Source: Massilia cavernae
Lineage (GTDB): Bacteria; Pseudomonadota; Gammaproteobacteria; Burkholderiales; Burkholderiaceae_D
Direction: 5' to 3'
Assembly (NCBI RefSeq): GCF_003590855.1
Contig: NZ_QYUP01000002.1
Location: 1-47,899, forward strand
DNA length: 47,899 nucleotides
The translations under genes were made by a program, and so were the position numbers. Position 1 is the first letter of the stretch, and each line of letters begins with the position of its first letter. Shown here in pieces: positions 34,011 through 43,184 of this stretch. The notes beneath the pieces were generated by a model that did not search any database, was not told the origin of the DNA, and saw only the letters and a list, made by a program, of their open reading frames with translations.

Positions 34011-34733
34011 ATGGTAAAGAATAAACTCGCACTGCTGGTGCTGAGCGGCGGCATTGTGTCGTGCGTTGGCGCCCAGACGCCTGTCGAAGCGAACATCAAG
34101 AAAGTGATCGAGCCGCGCCTTGGCGGCGGCGTCAAGATCGATTCGGTGAAGGCGACCCCGTACGCGGGGCTGTACGAGATCCGCGCCGGCGGCGACATCA
34201 TCTACACCGACAAGAAGGGCGAGTTCCTGTTCATCGGCCATGTCTACAACGCCAAGACCTCGCAGAACCTGACCAAGGAACGCATCGACGAGATCAACAA
34301 GATCAATTTCGCCGACCTGCCGTTCGAGTCGGCGCTCAAGATGGTCAAGGGGAACGGCAAGCGCACCATCGCCATCTTCGAAGACCCTAACTGCGGCTAC
34401 TGCAAGCGCTTCCGCCAGACCACGCTGAAGGAACTGGATAACGTGACGGTCTACACCTTCATGTACAACATCCTTTCCGAAGATTCGATCGCCAAGTCCA
34501 AGAACATCTGGTGTGCGGCCGACCGCAACAAGGCCTGGGATGACTGGATGGTAGGTGGCAAAGTGGCGCCAGCCGCGCCGGCCAAATGCATCGACCCGCA
34601 CGAGAAGATCTTCGCGCTGGGCCGCAAGCTGCGCATCGAAGGCACCCCGGCCATCTTCTTCACCGACGGCACCCGCATCCCGGGCGCGGTCGATGTCAAG
34701 ACCCTCGAAGCGAAGTTCGCTGCAATCAAATAA
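34011..34733 (+). CDS. dsbC: DsbC-family periplasmic thiol:disulfide interchange protein
   Basis: 240 aa from ATG 34011 behind CGGAGAAG. A signal peptide is evident (KNKLALLVLSGGIVSCVGAQ), followed by the DsbC dimerisation domain (about 25-85, with YTDKKGEFLFIGHVY). The thioredoxin domain has the active site FEDPNCGYCKRF and a GTPAIFFTDGTRIPG cis-Pro region. A second Cys pair (WCAADR and KCIDP) matches the structural disulfide of DsbC. The protein isomerises wrong disulfides in the periplasm, using electrons from DsbD. A terminator follows at 34739. Confidence 0.93.
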   Translation: MVKNKLALLVLSGGIVSCVGAQTPVEANIKKVIEPRLGGGVKIDSVKATPYAGLYEIRAGGDIIYTDKKGEFLFIGHVYNAKTSQNLTKERIDEINKINFADLPFESALKMVKGNGKRTIAIFEDPNCGYCKRFRQTTLKELDNVTVYTFMYNILSEDSIAKSKNIWCAADRNKAWDDWMVGGKVAPAAPAKCIDPHEKIFALGRKLRIEGTPAIFFTDGTRIPGAVDVKTLEAKFAAIK

Positions 34734-34738
34734 ACTAC

Positions 34739-34762
34739 CCGCGGGCCTTCTGGCCCGCGTTT
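34739..34762 (+). terminator. Rho-independent terminator after dsbC
   Basis: A perfect 8-bp stem CGCGGGCC/GGCCCGCG with loop TTCT is followed by TTT, 6 nt after the dsbC stop. The short T-run makes it a modest but likely terminator separating dsbC from the molybdenum hydroxylase genes. Confidence 0.75.
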
Positions 34763-34819
34763 CACATCTGCGCCGCCAAACAGTACATACGATCCACCAT
34801 CCAAAACCAGGAGTAGGCA

Positions 34820-35278
34820 ATGCTCACCTTGAATATCAACGGGCGCGACATGCAGGTCGACGCCGACGAATCCACGCCCGTGCTGTGGGCGCTGCGCGAT
34901 AACCTCAACATGACGGGTACCAAATTCGGCTGCGGCGCGGCCCTGTGCGGAGCCTGCACCGTGCACCTGAACGGCGATCCGGTCCGCTCCTGCGTCACTC
35001 CGATCTCGGTCGCGGTCGGCCAGAAAATCACCACCATCGAGGCGATAGAGTCAGACAAGGTCGGCAAGGCGGTGCAGGATGCGTGGGTGCGCCACGACGT
35101 GCCGCAGTGCGGCTACTGCCAGAGCGGCCAGGTGATGAGCGCCACCGCGCTCCTGCGCACCAACAAGGCGCCGAGCGACGCTGACATCGACAGCGCCATG
35201 AGCGGTAACGTCTGCCGCTGCGGCACCTATCAACGCATCCGCGCGGCCATCAAGGACGCGGCGAAAACCCTGGCCTGA
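34820..35278 (+). CDS. iorA-like: Molybdenum hydroxylase small subunit, [2Fe-2S] protein (isoquinoline 1-oxidoreductase alpha type)
   Basis: 152 aa, the usual size for this two-subunit family. The plant-type [2Fe-2S] cluster Cys set is in [16 protein letters not shown] followed by Cys in VRSC. The second cluster is in CGYCQSGQ and [10 protein letters not shown]. These are the xanthine-dehydrogenase-type double clusters that pass electrons from the Mo site. It pairs with the large subunit 10 bp downstream. Relatives oxidise N-heterocycles or aldehydes; the substrate is not readable. Confidence 0.92.
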   Translation: MLTLNINGRDMQVDADESTPVLWALRDNLNMTGTKFGCGAALCGACTVHLNGDPVRSCVTPISVAVGQKITTIEAIESDKVGKAVQDAWVRHDVPQCGYCQSGQVMSATALLRTNKAPSDADIDSAMSGNVCRCGTYQRIRAAIKDAAKTLA

Positions 35279-35288
35279 GGAGAGCACC

Positions 35289-37505
35289 ATGCGTAAAGAA
35301 TGGATCAACCACGCAGCGCTTGTGCGCCCGCCCGAAGGCGGCATGTCGCGCCGCAGCTTCATGAAGGTCGGCGCCGTGGCCGGCGGCGGGCTGGTGCTCG
35401 GCTTCTTCCTGCCGGGCGCGAACAAGTTTGCGCAGGCAGCGGACCGCGCGAAGCCGGTGCATGCGCCAAACGCCTTCCTGCGGATCGCGCCTGACAATAC
35501 CGTCACCATCATGGTCAACCGCCTCGAATTCGGGCAGGGCGTGCATACTGCGCTGCCAATGCTGATGGCCGAGGAACTGGACGCCGACTGGTCGCAGGTG
35601 CGTGGCGAGCTCGCGCCCGCCGGCGACGCCTTCAAGGACCCGAACTTCGGCATGCAGATGACCGGCGGCTCGGGCAGCGTCGCCAACTCGTTCATGCAGT
35701 ACCGCGAAATCGGCGCCAAGGCGCGCGCGATGCTGGTGGCCGCCGCCGCGCAACAGTGGAACGTCAAGCCGGAGCAGTGCCGCACCGCGAACGGTTTCGT
35801 CATCGGGCCGGACGGGCAGAAGGCCAGCTACGGTTCGCTGGCCGACGCCGCGATGAAGCAGCCGGTGCCGACGACCGTCGCGCTCAAGGATCCGAAGGAC
35901 TTCCGCTTCATCGGCAAACCAGCGCGGCGCCTCGATGCGCGAGCCAAGTCTGACGGCAGCCAGCAGTTCGGCATCGACTTCACGCTGCCAGATGCGAAGG
36001 TGGCGCTGATCGCGCACCCGCCGGTGTTCGGCGCCAAGGTAGCGAAATTCGATGCCAGCAAGGCCAGGGCAATCAAGGGCGTGCTCGATGTGTTCGAGGT
36101 GGATACCGATCGCGGCGGCAAGGGTGTGGCGGTTGTCGCCAGCGGCTACTGGCCGGCGAAGCAGGGCCGCGACGCGCTGGTCATCGAGTGGGGCACCACC
36201 GGTGTCGAGAAAGTCGACTCCAGCAAGCAGCTGGCGGAACTGACCGCGCTGGCGAAAAAACCGGGCACGGTAGCGAAGCAGGCCGACATTTCGGCGCTGG
36301 CGCGCGCACCGAAGAAGATTTCGGCCGTCTACGAATTTCCCTACCTGGCGCATGCTCCGATGGAGCCGCTCAACTGCGTGGTCGACCTGAAGGCCGACAG
36401 CTGCACCGTGTGGGCAGGCTCGCAGTTCCAGACTACCGACCACGCAGCCGTGGTCAAGACCTCGGGACTGAAGCCGGAGCAGGTGAAGTTGAACACGATG
36501 ATGGCCGGCGGCGGCTTTGGCCGCAGGGCGGTGCCGACGTCCGATTACATCGTCGAAGCGGTCAACGTGGCCAAGGCATGGCAGGCCGCTGGGAAGACAG
36601 GCCCGGTCAAGGTGATGTGGAGCCGCGAAGACGACATCAGGGGCGGCTACTACCGGCCTTCGTATGTGCACCGCGCCGACATCGGCCTGGACGCGAAAGG
36701 GAAGATCGTGGCGTGGGACCACGCCATCGCCGGCCAGTCGATCATCACCGGCACCATGTTCGAGCCGTTCATGGTCAAGAACGGCGTCGACCACACCACG
36801 GTGGAAGGCATGGGCGCGCCGTACGACGTGCCGCTGAACCTGTCGGTACACACGCTCAAGGCCAACGTGCCGGTGCTGTGGTGGCGTTCGGTCGGTTCGA
36901 CCCACACCGCCTTTGTGATGGAAACGCTGATCGACGAGGCAGCGCACGCCGCAGGCGCAGACCCGGTTGCCTACCGCAAGAAGCTGCTGGGCGAGAAACA
37001 CAAGCGTCACCTGGCCGCGCTGGACCTCGCGGTCGCGAAGTCCGGCTACGGTAAGAAAAAGCTGCCGAAGGGCCGCGCCTGGGGTGTGGCGATGCACGAG
37101 TCCTTCAACACGGTAGTGGCTTATGTGGTCGAAGCATCGGTCACGAAAGGCGTGCCGAAGCTGCACAAGGTGACGGCGGGCGTACACTGCAACCTGGCAG
37201 TCAATCCGCTGACCATCGAAGCCCAGGTGCAGGGCGCGGCACTGATGGCGCTAGGCACCACGCTCCCGGGCGCCGCCATCACGCTGAAGGAGGGCGTGGT
37301 GGAGCAGCAGAACTTCGGCGACTACACCGTGGCGCGCATGAGCGACATGCCGCAGGTGGACGTGCACATCGTTCCATCGTCCGACCCGCCGACCGGGATC
37401 GGCGAGCCTGGCCTGCCGCCGCTGGCGCCGGCGTTTGCGAATGCCGTGTTCCGGCTGACCGGCAAGCGCCTGCGCAAGCTGCCGTTCGACCTCGCGGCGG
37501 CGTAA
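35289..37505 (+). CDS. iorB-like: Molybdenum hydroxylase large subunit, molybdopterin-binding (isoquinoline 1-oxidoreductase beta type)
   Basis: 738 aa with a Tat signal SRRSFMKVGAVAGGG about 20 residues in, so the complex is exported folded. Domain order fits the family: an N-terminal molybdopterin-binding segment (EFGQGVHTALPML), a KPARRLDARAKSDGS segment, then GGGFGRRA, SREDDIRGG and the C-terminal PTGIGEPGLPPLAPAFANA. This last block contains the catalytic Glu of xanthine-oxidase-type enzymes (GEPG). There is no FAD domain, as usual for IorAB-type enzymes, which pass electrons to cytochromes or other acceptors. It is coupled to the [2Fe-2S] subunit upstream and the MocA-type gene downstream. 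Confidence 0.92.
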   Translation: MRKEWINHAALVRPPEGGMSRRSFMKVGAVAGGGLVLGFFLPGANKFAQAADRAKPVHAPNAFLRIAPDNTVTIMVNRLEFGQGVHTALPMLMAEELDADWSQVRGELAPAGDAFKDPNFGMQMTGGSGSVANSFMQYREIGAKARAMLVAAAAQQWNVKPEQCRTANGFVIGPDGQKASYGSLADAAMKQPVPTTVALKDPKDFRFIGKPARRLDARAKSDGSQQFGIDFTLPDAKVALIAHPPVFGAKVAKFDASKARAIKGVLDVFEVDTDRGGKGVAVVASGYWPAKQGRDALVIEWGTTGVEKVDSSKQLAELTALAKKPGTVAKQADISALARAPKKISAVYEFPYLAHAPMEPLNCVVDLKADSCTVWAGSQFQTTDHAAVVKTSGLKPEQVKLNTMMAGGGFGRRAVPTSDYIVEAVNVAKAWQAAGKTGPVKVMWSREDDIRGGYYRPSYVHRADIGLDAKGKIVAWDHAIAGQSIITGTMFEPFMVKNGVDHTTVEGMGAPYDVPLNLSVHTLKANVPVLWWRSVGSTHTAFVMETLIDEAAHAAGADPVAYRKKLLGEKHKRHLAALDLAVAKSGYGKKKLPKGRAWGVAMHESFNTVVAYVVEASVTKGVPKLHKVTAGVHCNLAVNPLTIEAQVQGAALMALGTTLPGAAITLKEGVVEQQNFGDYTVARMSDMPQVDVHIVPSSDPPTGIGEPGLPPLAPAFANAVFRLTGKRLRKLPFDLAAA

Positions 37506-37514
37506 GTACAGCGC

Positions 37515-38105
37515 ATGGCCCTCGTCGGTATCCTGCTTGCCGCCGGCCGTGGGCGCCGCTTCGATCCTTCCGGTGCGCGCAACAAGCTGTTGCAAACCCT
37601 GCCGGGCGGTGCCACGGTGGTCGCCGCCAGCGCGCGCGCGCTGCTGGCGGCGCTGCCGAAAGTGATCGCCGTGGTCGGCCCGGCCGATTCCGTCGTGGCC
37701 GCGCAGCTGAAGGCACTGGGCTGCGAGGTCACTGTGTGTCAGGAAGCCGACACCGGCATGGGCGCGTCGCTGGCCCATGCCATTTCACATTCGCTCCCCG
37801 CTGCCGATGCCTGGCTGATAGCGTTGGGCGACATGCCGTATGTACGGCCGTCGACGTATGCGGCGCTGGCGGCAGCCCTTAACGCCGGCGCCGGCATCGC
37901 CGCGCCCGTGATGGCGGGGCGGCGTGGCAATCCGGTCGGGTTCGGGGCCGCGCATCTGAGCGCGCTGCTGGCGCTGACAGGCGACGAGGGCGCGCGCCGT
38001 ATTGTTAAATCGGCCCCGGTCACGGAAGTGGAGGTTGCCGATGCCGGAATATTTCGCGACGTCGATACCCCTGCCGACCTGCTAATACGTCCTGATTCAG
38101 GCTAA
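37515..38105 (+). CDS. mocA-like: MocA-like molybdenum cofactor cytidylyltransferase
   Basis: 196 aa starting 9 nt after the large-subunit stop. The N-terminus LLAAGRGRRFDPSGARNKLL is the nucleotidyltransferase signature (LAAG-x-G-x-R...K). LGDMPYV carries the metal-binding Asp, and GNPVGFG lies near the C-terminus. MocA converts molybdopterin to the cytosine dinucleotide form used by xanthine-oxidase-family enzymes. Cotranscription with the IorAB-type genes fits a maturation role for that enzyme. Confidence 0.88.
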   Translation: MALVGILLAAGRGRRFDPSGARNKLLQTLPGGATVVAASARALLAALPKVIAVVGPADSVVAAQLKALGCEVTVCQEADTGMGASLAHAISHSLPAADAWLIALGDMPYVRPSTYAALAAALNAGAGIAAPVMAGRRGNPVGFGAAHLSALLALTGDEGARRIVKSAPVTEVEVADAGIFRDVDTPADLLIRPDSG

Positions 38106-38140
38106 ACTATTTCGCGAAGCGTCATCCACAGGACCCCATA

Positions 38141-39958
38141 ATGAAAAAGACAGCGACCAGGAAAACGGCTGCGATCCAGTACACCATCATCCCCAAGAAC
38201 CTTGCCGGCCACCTGTTCGAGGTAAGCGTTACCGTCGCCGCGCCTGCCGACGACGGCCAGGTGTTCGCGCTTCCGGCGTGGATACCGGGCAGCTACATGA
38301 TCCGCGAATTCGCGCGCAACATCGTGCAGATCCGCGCCGAATCGAACGGCAAGGCGGTCCCGCTGGTTAAGCTGGACAAGCACTCCTGGCGCGCCGCGCC
38401 CTTATCCGGACCGGTCACGGTGACCTACGAGGTCTACGCATGGGACCTGTCGGTGCGCGCAGCCCACCTCGACCAGACCCACGGCTTCTACAACGGCACC
38501 AGCGTGTTCCTGCGCGTGCTGGGACAGGAGGACCTGCCGCACGAAGTCGACATCGGCCGTCCGGCCGATCCGGAAGCGCAATCGTGGCGCGTCGCGACCG
38601 CGATGCCCGAGCTGGGCGCGAAGCGCTACGGCTTCGGCACTTATGTGGCATCCAACTATGACGAGCTGATCGACCATCCGGTCGAGATGGGCGACTTCGC
38701 ACTCGGCACCTTCAAGGCGCACGGCGTCCCGCACGACATCGTCATCACGGGCCGCGTACCCAATCTCGACATGGCGCGCCTTCAGGCCGACCTCAAGTCG
38801 TTGTGCGAAACCCAGATCGCGTTCTTCGAGCCGCGCAGCAAGCGCGCGCCGATGGACCGCTACGTGTTCATGACGATGGCAGTCGGCGATGGCTACGGCG
38901 GGCTGGAACACCGCGCATCCACCGCCCTGATCTGCAACCGCAACGACCTGCCGAGCACCATCGCACCAAAGTTTTCCGAGCCGAGCGAAGGCTACATCAA
39001 GTTCCTCGGCCTGTGCAGCCACGAGTATTTCCATACATGGAACGTCAAGCGCATCAAGCCAGCGGCGTTTGCACCGTACGACCTGCAGGCCGAGACTTAC
39101 ACGCCGCTGCTCTGGCTGTTCGAGGGATTCACCAGCTACTACGACGACCTGCTCCTGCTGCGCAGCGGCCTGGTTACCGAAGCGGCCTACCTCAAGCTGC
39201 TGGGCAAAGCCATCGGCAGCGTATTGCGTGGCAGCGGCCGCACCAAGCAAAGCGTGGCCGATTCGAGCTTCGACGCCTGGAGCAAATACTACCGCCAGGA
39301 TGAAAATGCGCCGAACGCCATCGTCAGCTACTACGGCAAGGGCTCGCTGATCGCACTTGCGTTCGACCTGGCCATCCGCGCCAAAACCGACGGGAAGAAG
39401 TCGCTGGACGACATCATGCTGGCGCTGTGGCAGCGCTACGGGCACGATTTCTATCCGACTGTCGGACGCGGCGTCACCGAGGCGGAAGTCGAGGCGCTGT
39501 TCGATGAAGTAAGCGGACTGAAACTGAAGCCGATGTTCGACCGCTACGTGCGCGGCACCGAGGACCTGCCGCTGGCGAAACTGTATGCACCGTTTGGCGT
39601 GAAGCTGGTGGACGAGCGCAAGAACGCCAAGCCTTCGCTCGACGCCAGCATCGGCCGCGAGGGAGGCGACGCGAAACTGGGCCAGGTGCATGAGGGCGGG
39701 GCGGCGCACCAGGGCGGCATGTCGGCCGGCGATGTTCTCGTTGCGGTGGATGGGCTGCGGGTGGCGGGGACGCCCAACAACGTGGATGCGCTGCTGGCGC
39801 GCTACAAGGTGGGCGAAACGGTGACTGTGCACGCGTTCAGGCGCGATGAGCTGATGGCGTTCAAGGTGACGCTGCAGGGTGATCGTGTACCCGGCATCAC
39901 GCTGGCTGCGCCGGAAAAGAAAGTCAAAGGGCTGGTGCGGCCAAGCGCAGTCCGTTAG
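38141..39958 (+). CDS. M61-family metallopeptidase with C-terminal PDZ domain
   Basis: 605 aa. The zinc site HEYFHTWNVKRIKP (H-E-x-x-H) is near residue 290 and the downstream Glu lies in WLFEGFTSYYDD, as in glycyl aminopeptidases of family M61. The N-terminal ~170 residues are beta-rich (M61 N domain). A PDZ-like module occupies about 495-590 with HQGGMSAGDVLVAVDG. There is no clear signal peptide. Family members cleave N-terminal Gly or Ala; the physiological substrate is unknown. The gene is followed by palindromic repeats and meets the convergent trpC. Confidence 0.92.
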   Translation: MKKTATRKTAAIQYTIIPKNLAGHLFEVSVTVAAPADDGQVFALPAWIPGSYMIREFARNIVQIRAESNGKAVPLVKLDKHSWRAAPLSGPVTVTYEVYAWDLSVRAAHLDQTHGFYNGTSVFLRVLGQEDLPHEVDIGRPADPEAQSWRVATAMPELGAKRYGFGTYVASNYDELIDHPVEMGDFALGTFKAHGVPHDIVITGRVPNLDMARLQADLKSLCETQIAFFEPRSKRAPMDRYVFMTMAVGDGYGGLEHRASTALICNRNDLPSTIAPKFSEPSEGYIKFLGLCSHEYFHTWNVKRIKPAAFAPYDLQAETYTPLLWLFEGFTSYYDDLLLLRSGLVTEAAYLKLLGKAIGSVLRGSGRTKQSVADSSFDAWSKYYRQDENAPNAIVSYYGKGSLIALAFDLAIRAKTDGKKSLDDIMLALWQRYGHDFYPTVGRGVTEAEVEALFDEVSGLKLKPMFDRYVRGTEDLPLAKLYAPFGVKLVDERKNAKPSLDASIGREGGDAKLGQVHEGGAAHQGGMSAGDVLVAVDGLRVAGTPNNVDALLARYKVGETVTVHAFRRDELMAFKVTLQGDRVPGITLAAPEKKVKGLVRPSAVR

Positions 39959-39969
39959 CGCCCGCCCGT

Positions 39970-40068
39970 CGTTCCTGGTACTGCCAGAAACGACTTCCCG
40001 CGAAAGCGGGAACCTATACTGAATCAATGACATACGCTCAGCATGGGTTCCCGCGTGCGCGGGAACGA
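39970..40068. repeat. Palindromic intergenic repeat cluster (three hairpins) between convergent genes
   Basis: Three inverted repeats lie between the M61 gene and trpC, which converge here. The first is GTCGTT(c)CTGG / CCAG(a)AACGAC at 39970-39996, the second TTCCCGC-GAAA-GCGGGAA at 39997-40014, and the third GTTCCCGC-GTGC-GCGGGAAC at 40049-40068. The second and third share the same stem. The TTCCCGC...GCGGGAA form is a dispersed repeat type common in Burkholderiales intergenic DNA. It may act as a bidirectional terminator, although T-runs are absent. Confidence 0.8.
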
Positions 40069-40113
40069 CGGTTCTAAGTTTGGTGGATGAGCGCGTAGCG
40101 CTTATTCGCCATC

Positions 40114-40914
40114 TCAGCCAAACAAGCGCTGCAACTCCACACCCGGCTCCGGCTGTCGCATGAACGCCTCGCCGACCAGGAACGCGTGCACGTTCGCGTC
40201 GCGCATCAGCTTCACATCATCCGGCACCATGATCCCCGATTCGGTGACCACCAGCCGGTCATCTGGAATGCGTGGCAGCAGCCCGATGGTCGTCTGCAGC
40301 GACGTCTCGAACGTGCGCAGGTTGCGGTTGTTAATCCCCATCAGCGGCGTGCGCAGCTTCAGCGCGGCGGTCAGTTCATCGCCGTCGTGCACCTCGACCA
40401 GCACATCCATGCCCAGCTCCAGTGCGCACGCTTCCATCTCCGCCATCAGCCCGTGGTCCAGCGCCGCGACGATCAGCAGGATCGCATCCGCGCCCATCGC
40501 GCGCGCCTCGTAAACCTGGTAAATATCGACCAGGAAGTCCTTGCGCAGCACCGGGATATCGCAAGCGGCCCGCGCCTGCTTCAGGTAGTCCACCGAACCC
40601 TGGAAGAACTGCACGTCTGTCAGCACCGACAGGCATGCCGCGCCGTGGCGCGCATAGCTTTCGGCGATGTTCGCGGGACGGAAGTCCGCGCGCAGCACGC
40701 CTTTCGACGGCGACGCCTTTTTCACTTCCGCGATCACGCCGGCCTTGCCTGCGGCGATGTGCTTGCGCAGGCTGGCTTCGAAGCCGCGCGGTTTGCGTTG
40801 CGCATCGGTATCCGCTTCCACGTCGCTGCGCAGGCTCGCAAGGCTGCGGTACTTCCTGGCGGCGGCGACTTCGTCGGCTTTGACTTCGAGGATTTTGTTG
40901 AGGATGTCGGACAT
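40114..40914 (-). CDS. trpC: Indole-3-glycerol phosphate synthase
   Basis: 266 aa, the usual length for monofunctional TrpC. Conserved stretches: [15 protein letters not shown] (phosphate and carboxylate binding with the catalytic Lys), [20 protein letters not shown] (catalytic Lys), [10 protein letters not shown] and VTESGI near the C-terminus. It closes the indole ring in tryptophan synthesis, converting carboxyphenylamino-deoxyribulose phosphate to indoleglycerol phosphate with loss of CO2. It is the last gene of the trp segment on this strand, 6 nt after the LysE-type gene. Confidence 0.96.
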   Translation of the reverse strand: MSDILNKILEVKADEVAAARKYRSLASLRSDVEADTDAQRKPRGFEASLRKHIAAGKAGVIAEVKKASPSKGVLRADFRPANIAESYARHGAACLSVLTDVQFFQGSVDYLKQARAACDIPVLRKDFLVDIYQVYEARAMGADAILLIVAALDHGLMAEMEACALELGMDVLVEVHDGDELTAALKLRTPLMGINNRNLRTFETSLQTTIGLLPRIPDDRLVVTESGIMVPDDVKLMRDANVHAFLVGEAFMRQPEPGVELQRLFG

Positions 40915-40920
40915 GATGGA

Positions 40921-41550
40921 TTAGTGTTGTTTCGATAGTGCCAGCTTGATGCCGAGCCAGATGAACAGGACGCCGGTGGCGCGGCCAAACCACATCGCCA
41001 CCTTCGGGCCGACCTTGACGCTGGCGCTGGCGCGCGCGGTGAACAGTGCCAGCGCGTGGCACCACAGCATGCTGTTGAAATTGAAAATGATGCCCAGGAC
41101 GATGAAGGCCAGTGCCTTGTTCGGCGCATCAGCATCGATAAACTGCGGCACGAACGCAAGGAAGAACAGCGCGACCTTCGGATTGAGCACGTTGGACAGG
41201 AATCCCTGCCCGAAAATCTTGCGCAAGGGGAGGGGCGGCGCCGCCGTCGCAGCGGCCGCGCGCGGCTTGCTGCGCAACAGTCCGATCGCCATCCAGATGA
41301 TGTAGGCCGCGCCTACATATTTGACAACCAGGAAGGCGGTGGCGGAGGTGGCGAGGATGGCCGACATGCCCAGCGCCGCCGCAAGTACATGTACCATCAC
41401 GCCGGCGCCGGTACCCAGGGCCGCGGCCGATCCGGCTTTGAAACCCTGGCTGGCGCTGCGCGCCATGATCAGAAGCGTATCCGGCCCGGGCATGATGCTG
41501 AGCAGCAGGCCGGAGATGACGAACAGGTAGATGTCGTGAATGCCGAACAT
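40921..41550 (-). CDS. LysE/RhtB-family amino acid exporter inserted between trpD and trpC
   Basis: 209 aa, about six transmembrane helices. The family N-terminal motif reads FVISGLLLSIMPGPDTLLIMARSASQGFKAG, with the PGP motif and a following Gly-x-Ala-x-Gly helix. RhtB/LysE proteins export amino acids by proton exchange. It is tightly packed (13 nt to trpD, 6 nt to trpC), so it is cotranscribed with the trp genes. Export of tryptophan, anthranilate or related compounds is a natural guess but not shown by sequence. Confidence 0.92.
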   Translation of the reverse strand: MFGIHDIYLFVISGLLLSIMPGPDTLLIMARSASQGFKAGSAAALGTGAGVMVHVLAAALGMSAILATSATAFLVVKYVGAAYIIWMAIGLLRSKPRAAAATAAPPLPLRKIFGQGFLSNVLNPKVALFFLAFVPQFIDADAPNKALAFIVLGIIFNFNSMLWCHALALFTARASASVKVGPKVAMWFGRATGVLFIWLGIKLALSKQH

Positions 41551-41563
41551 GGGCCGCCCCGGT

Positions 41564-42598
41564 TTAGCTGGCGCCCAGCTGCTGCGTCACCTGCACGAAT
41601 TGGGCGAGCTTCTCCCTGGCAGCGCCCGACGCGATCGCCGCGCGCGCCTTGACCAGTCCTTCTTCGATCGACGGCGCCACGCCTGCCGCATACAGCGCGG
41701 TGGCGGCGTTCAGGCAGACGATGTCGTACGGCGCGCCCGGCTCGCCATTGAGCGCTTCCATGATCTTGGCCTTCGATTCCACCGAGTCCGCCACCTTCAG
41801 GTTGCGGCTGGCGATCATCTGCATGCCGTAGTCCTCGGGGTGGATCTCGTACTCGCGGATTTCGCCGTTGACCAGTTCACCCACCATGGTCGCCGCGCCG
41901 AGCGACACTTCGTCCATGTTGTCGCGGCCCCAGACCACCATCGCATGCTGGGCGCCGAGGCGCTGCAGCACGCGCACCTGGATGCCGACCAGGTCGGGGT
42001 GGAACACGCCCATCAGGATGTTGGGAGCGCCGGCCGGATTGGTCAGCGGACCGAGGATGTTGAAAATCGTGCGCACGCCCAGTTCGCGCCGCACAGGGGC
42101 GGCATGCTTCATCGCCGCATGGTGGTTCGGTGCGAACATGAAGCCGATGCCGGTCTGCGCGATCGACTGGGCGATCTGCTCGGGCTTGAGGTTGATGTTG
42201 GCGCCGAACGACTCGATCACGTCGGCGCTGCCGGACGAGGACGACACGCTGCGCCCGCCGTGCTTGGCCACGCGCGCGCCGGCCGCCGCGGCGACGAACA
42301 TCGACGCGGTGGAGATATTGAAGGTGTGCGCGCCGTCGCCGCCGGTACCGACGATGTCGAGCAGGTTCGTGGTGTCGGCCATCGGCACCTTGGTCGAGAA
42401 CTCGCGCATCACTTGCGCGGCGGCGGTGATCTCACCGATGGTTTCCTTTTTCACGCGCAGCCCCATGGTCAGGGCCGCGATCATGGTCGGCGACATTTCG
42501 CCGGACATGATCTGGCGGAACAGGTGCAGCATCTCGTCGTGGAAGATCTCGCGGTGGTCGATACAGCGCAGCAGGGCTTCTTGTGGGGTGATCGGCAT
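41564..42598 (-). CDS. trpD: Anthranilate phosphoribosyltransferase
   Basis: 344 aa. Family hallmarks: the glycine-rich PRPP loop [17 protein letters not shown], a [16 protein letters not shown] block with ligand residues, and GPLTNPAG in the middle. It transfers phosphoribose from PRPP to anthranilate, the second step of the tryptophan branch. It is monofunctional, not fused to TrpG. It begins 21 nt after trpG. Confidence 0.96.
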   Translation of the reverse strand: MPITPQEALLRCIDHREIFHDEMLHLFRQIMSGEMSPTMIAALTMGLRVKKETIGEITAAAQVMREFSTKVPMADTTNLLDIVGTGGDGAHTFNISTASMFVAAAAGARVAKHGGRSVSSSSGSADVIESFGANINLKPEQIAQSIAQTGIGFMFAPNHHAAMKHAAPVRRELGVRTIFNILGPLTNPAGAPNILMGVFHPDLVGIQVRVLQRLGAQHAMVVWGRDNMDEVSLGAATMVGELVNGEIREYEIHPEDYGMQMIASRNLKVADSVESKAKIMEALNGEPGAPYDIVCLNAATALYAAGVAPSIEEGLVKARAAIASGAAREKLAQFVQVTQQLGAS

Positions 42599-42619
42599 GG
42601 CGGTTCCTGTTATGTGCGC

Positions 42620-43183
42620 TTAGCGTTCGAGAAAATTCTTCAGCAGTTCGTGCCCGTGCTCGGACAGGATCGACTCGGGGTGGAACTGTACGCCCTCGAT
42701 GTCGAACTCCTTGTGGCGCACGCCCATGATTTCGCCGTCGTCGGTCCATGCCGTCACTTCGAGGCAGGACGGCAGCGACGAGCGCTCGATCGCCAGCGAG
42801 TGGTAGCGGATCACGGTGAACGGGCTTGGCAGCCCCTTGAACACGCCGACGCCGGTATGCGCCACCAGCGAGGTCTTGCCATGCATGACCTTCTTGGCGC
42901 GGACCACCTTGCCGCCGAACGCGGCGCCCAGGGCCTGGTGGCCGAGGCACACGCCCAGGATCGGCACCTTGCCCTTGAACTCACGCAGTATGTCGATCGA
43001 GATGCCGGCTTCGGCCGGGGTTTTCGGGCCGGGCGAAATGCAGATGCGGTCCGGCTTCATGGCCGCGATCTCTTCGATCGTGATTTCGTCGTTGCGCACG
43101 GTGCGCACTTCCTCGCCCAGCTCGCCGAAGTACTGCACCAGGTTGTAGGTGAACGAGTCGTAGTTATCGATCATCAGCAGCAT
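42620..43183 (-). CDS. trpG: Anthranilate synthase component II (glutamine amidotransferase)
   Basis: 187 aa from ATG 43183. I prefer this to a start at 43198 because [17 protein letters not shown] is the normal N-terminus, GGGGAG lies upstream at good spacing, and the longer form overlaps trpE. The class I amidotransferase triad is visible: Cys in GVCLGHQA, His and Glu in VQFHPESIL. It supplies ammonia to TrpE and may also serve p-aminobenzoate synthesis. It starts one base after the trpE stop, so translation is coupled. Confidence 0.95.
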   Translation of the reverse strand: MLLMIDNYDSFTYNLVQYFGELGEEVRTVRNDEITIEEIAAMKPDRICISPGPKTPAEAGISIDILREFKGKVPILGVCLGHQALGAAFGGKVVRAKKVMHGKTSLVAHTGVGVFKGLPSPFTVIRYHSLAIERSSLPSCLEVTAWTDDGEIMGVRHKEFDIEGVQFHPESILSEHGHELLKNFLER

Positions 43184-43184
43184 G

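Noticed and set aside
35250..37187. Minus-strand ORF of 645 codons opposite the molybdenum hydroxylase
   Set aside because: Shadow frame; the + strand encodes a complete Tat-targeted Mo hydroxylase subunit.
38402..40033. Minus-strand ORF of 543 codons opposite the M61 peptidase
   Set aside because: Shadow frame with no family features; the + strand has the HEYFH zinc site and a PDZ domain.
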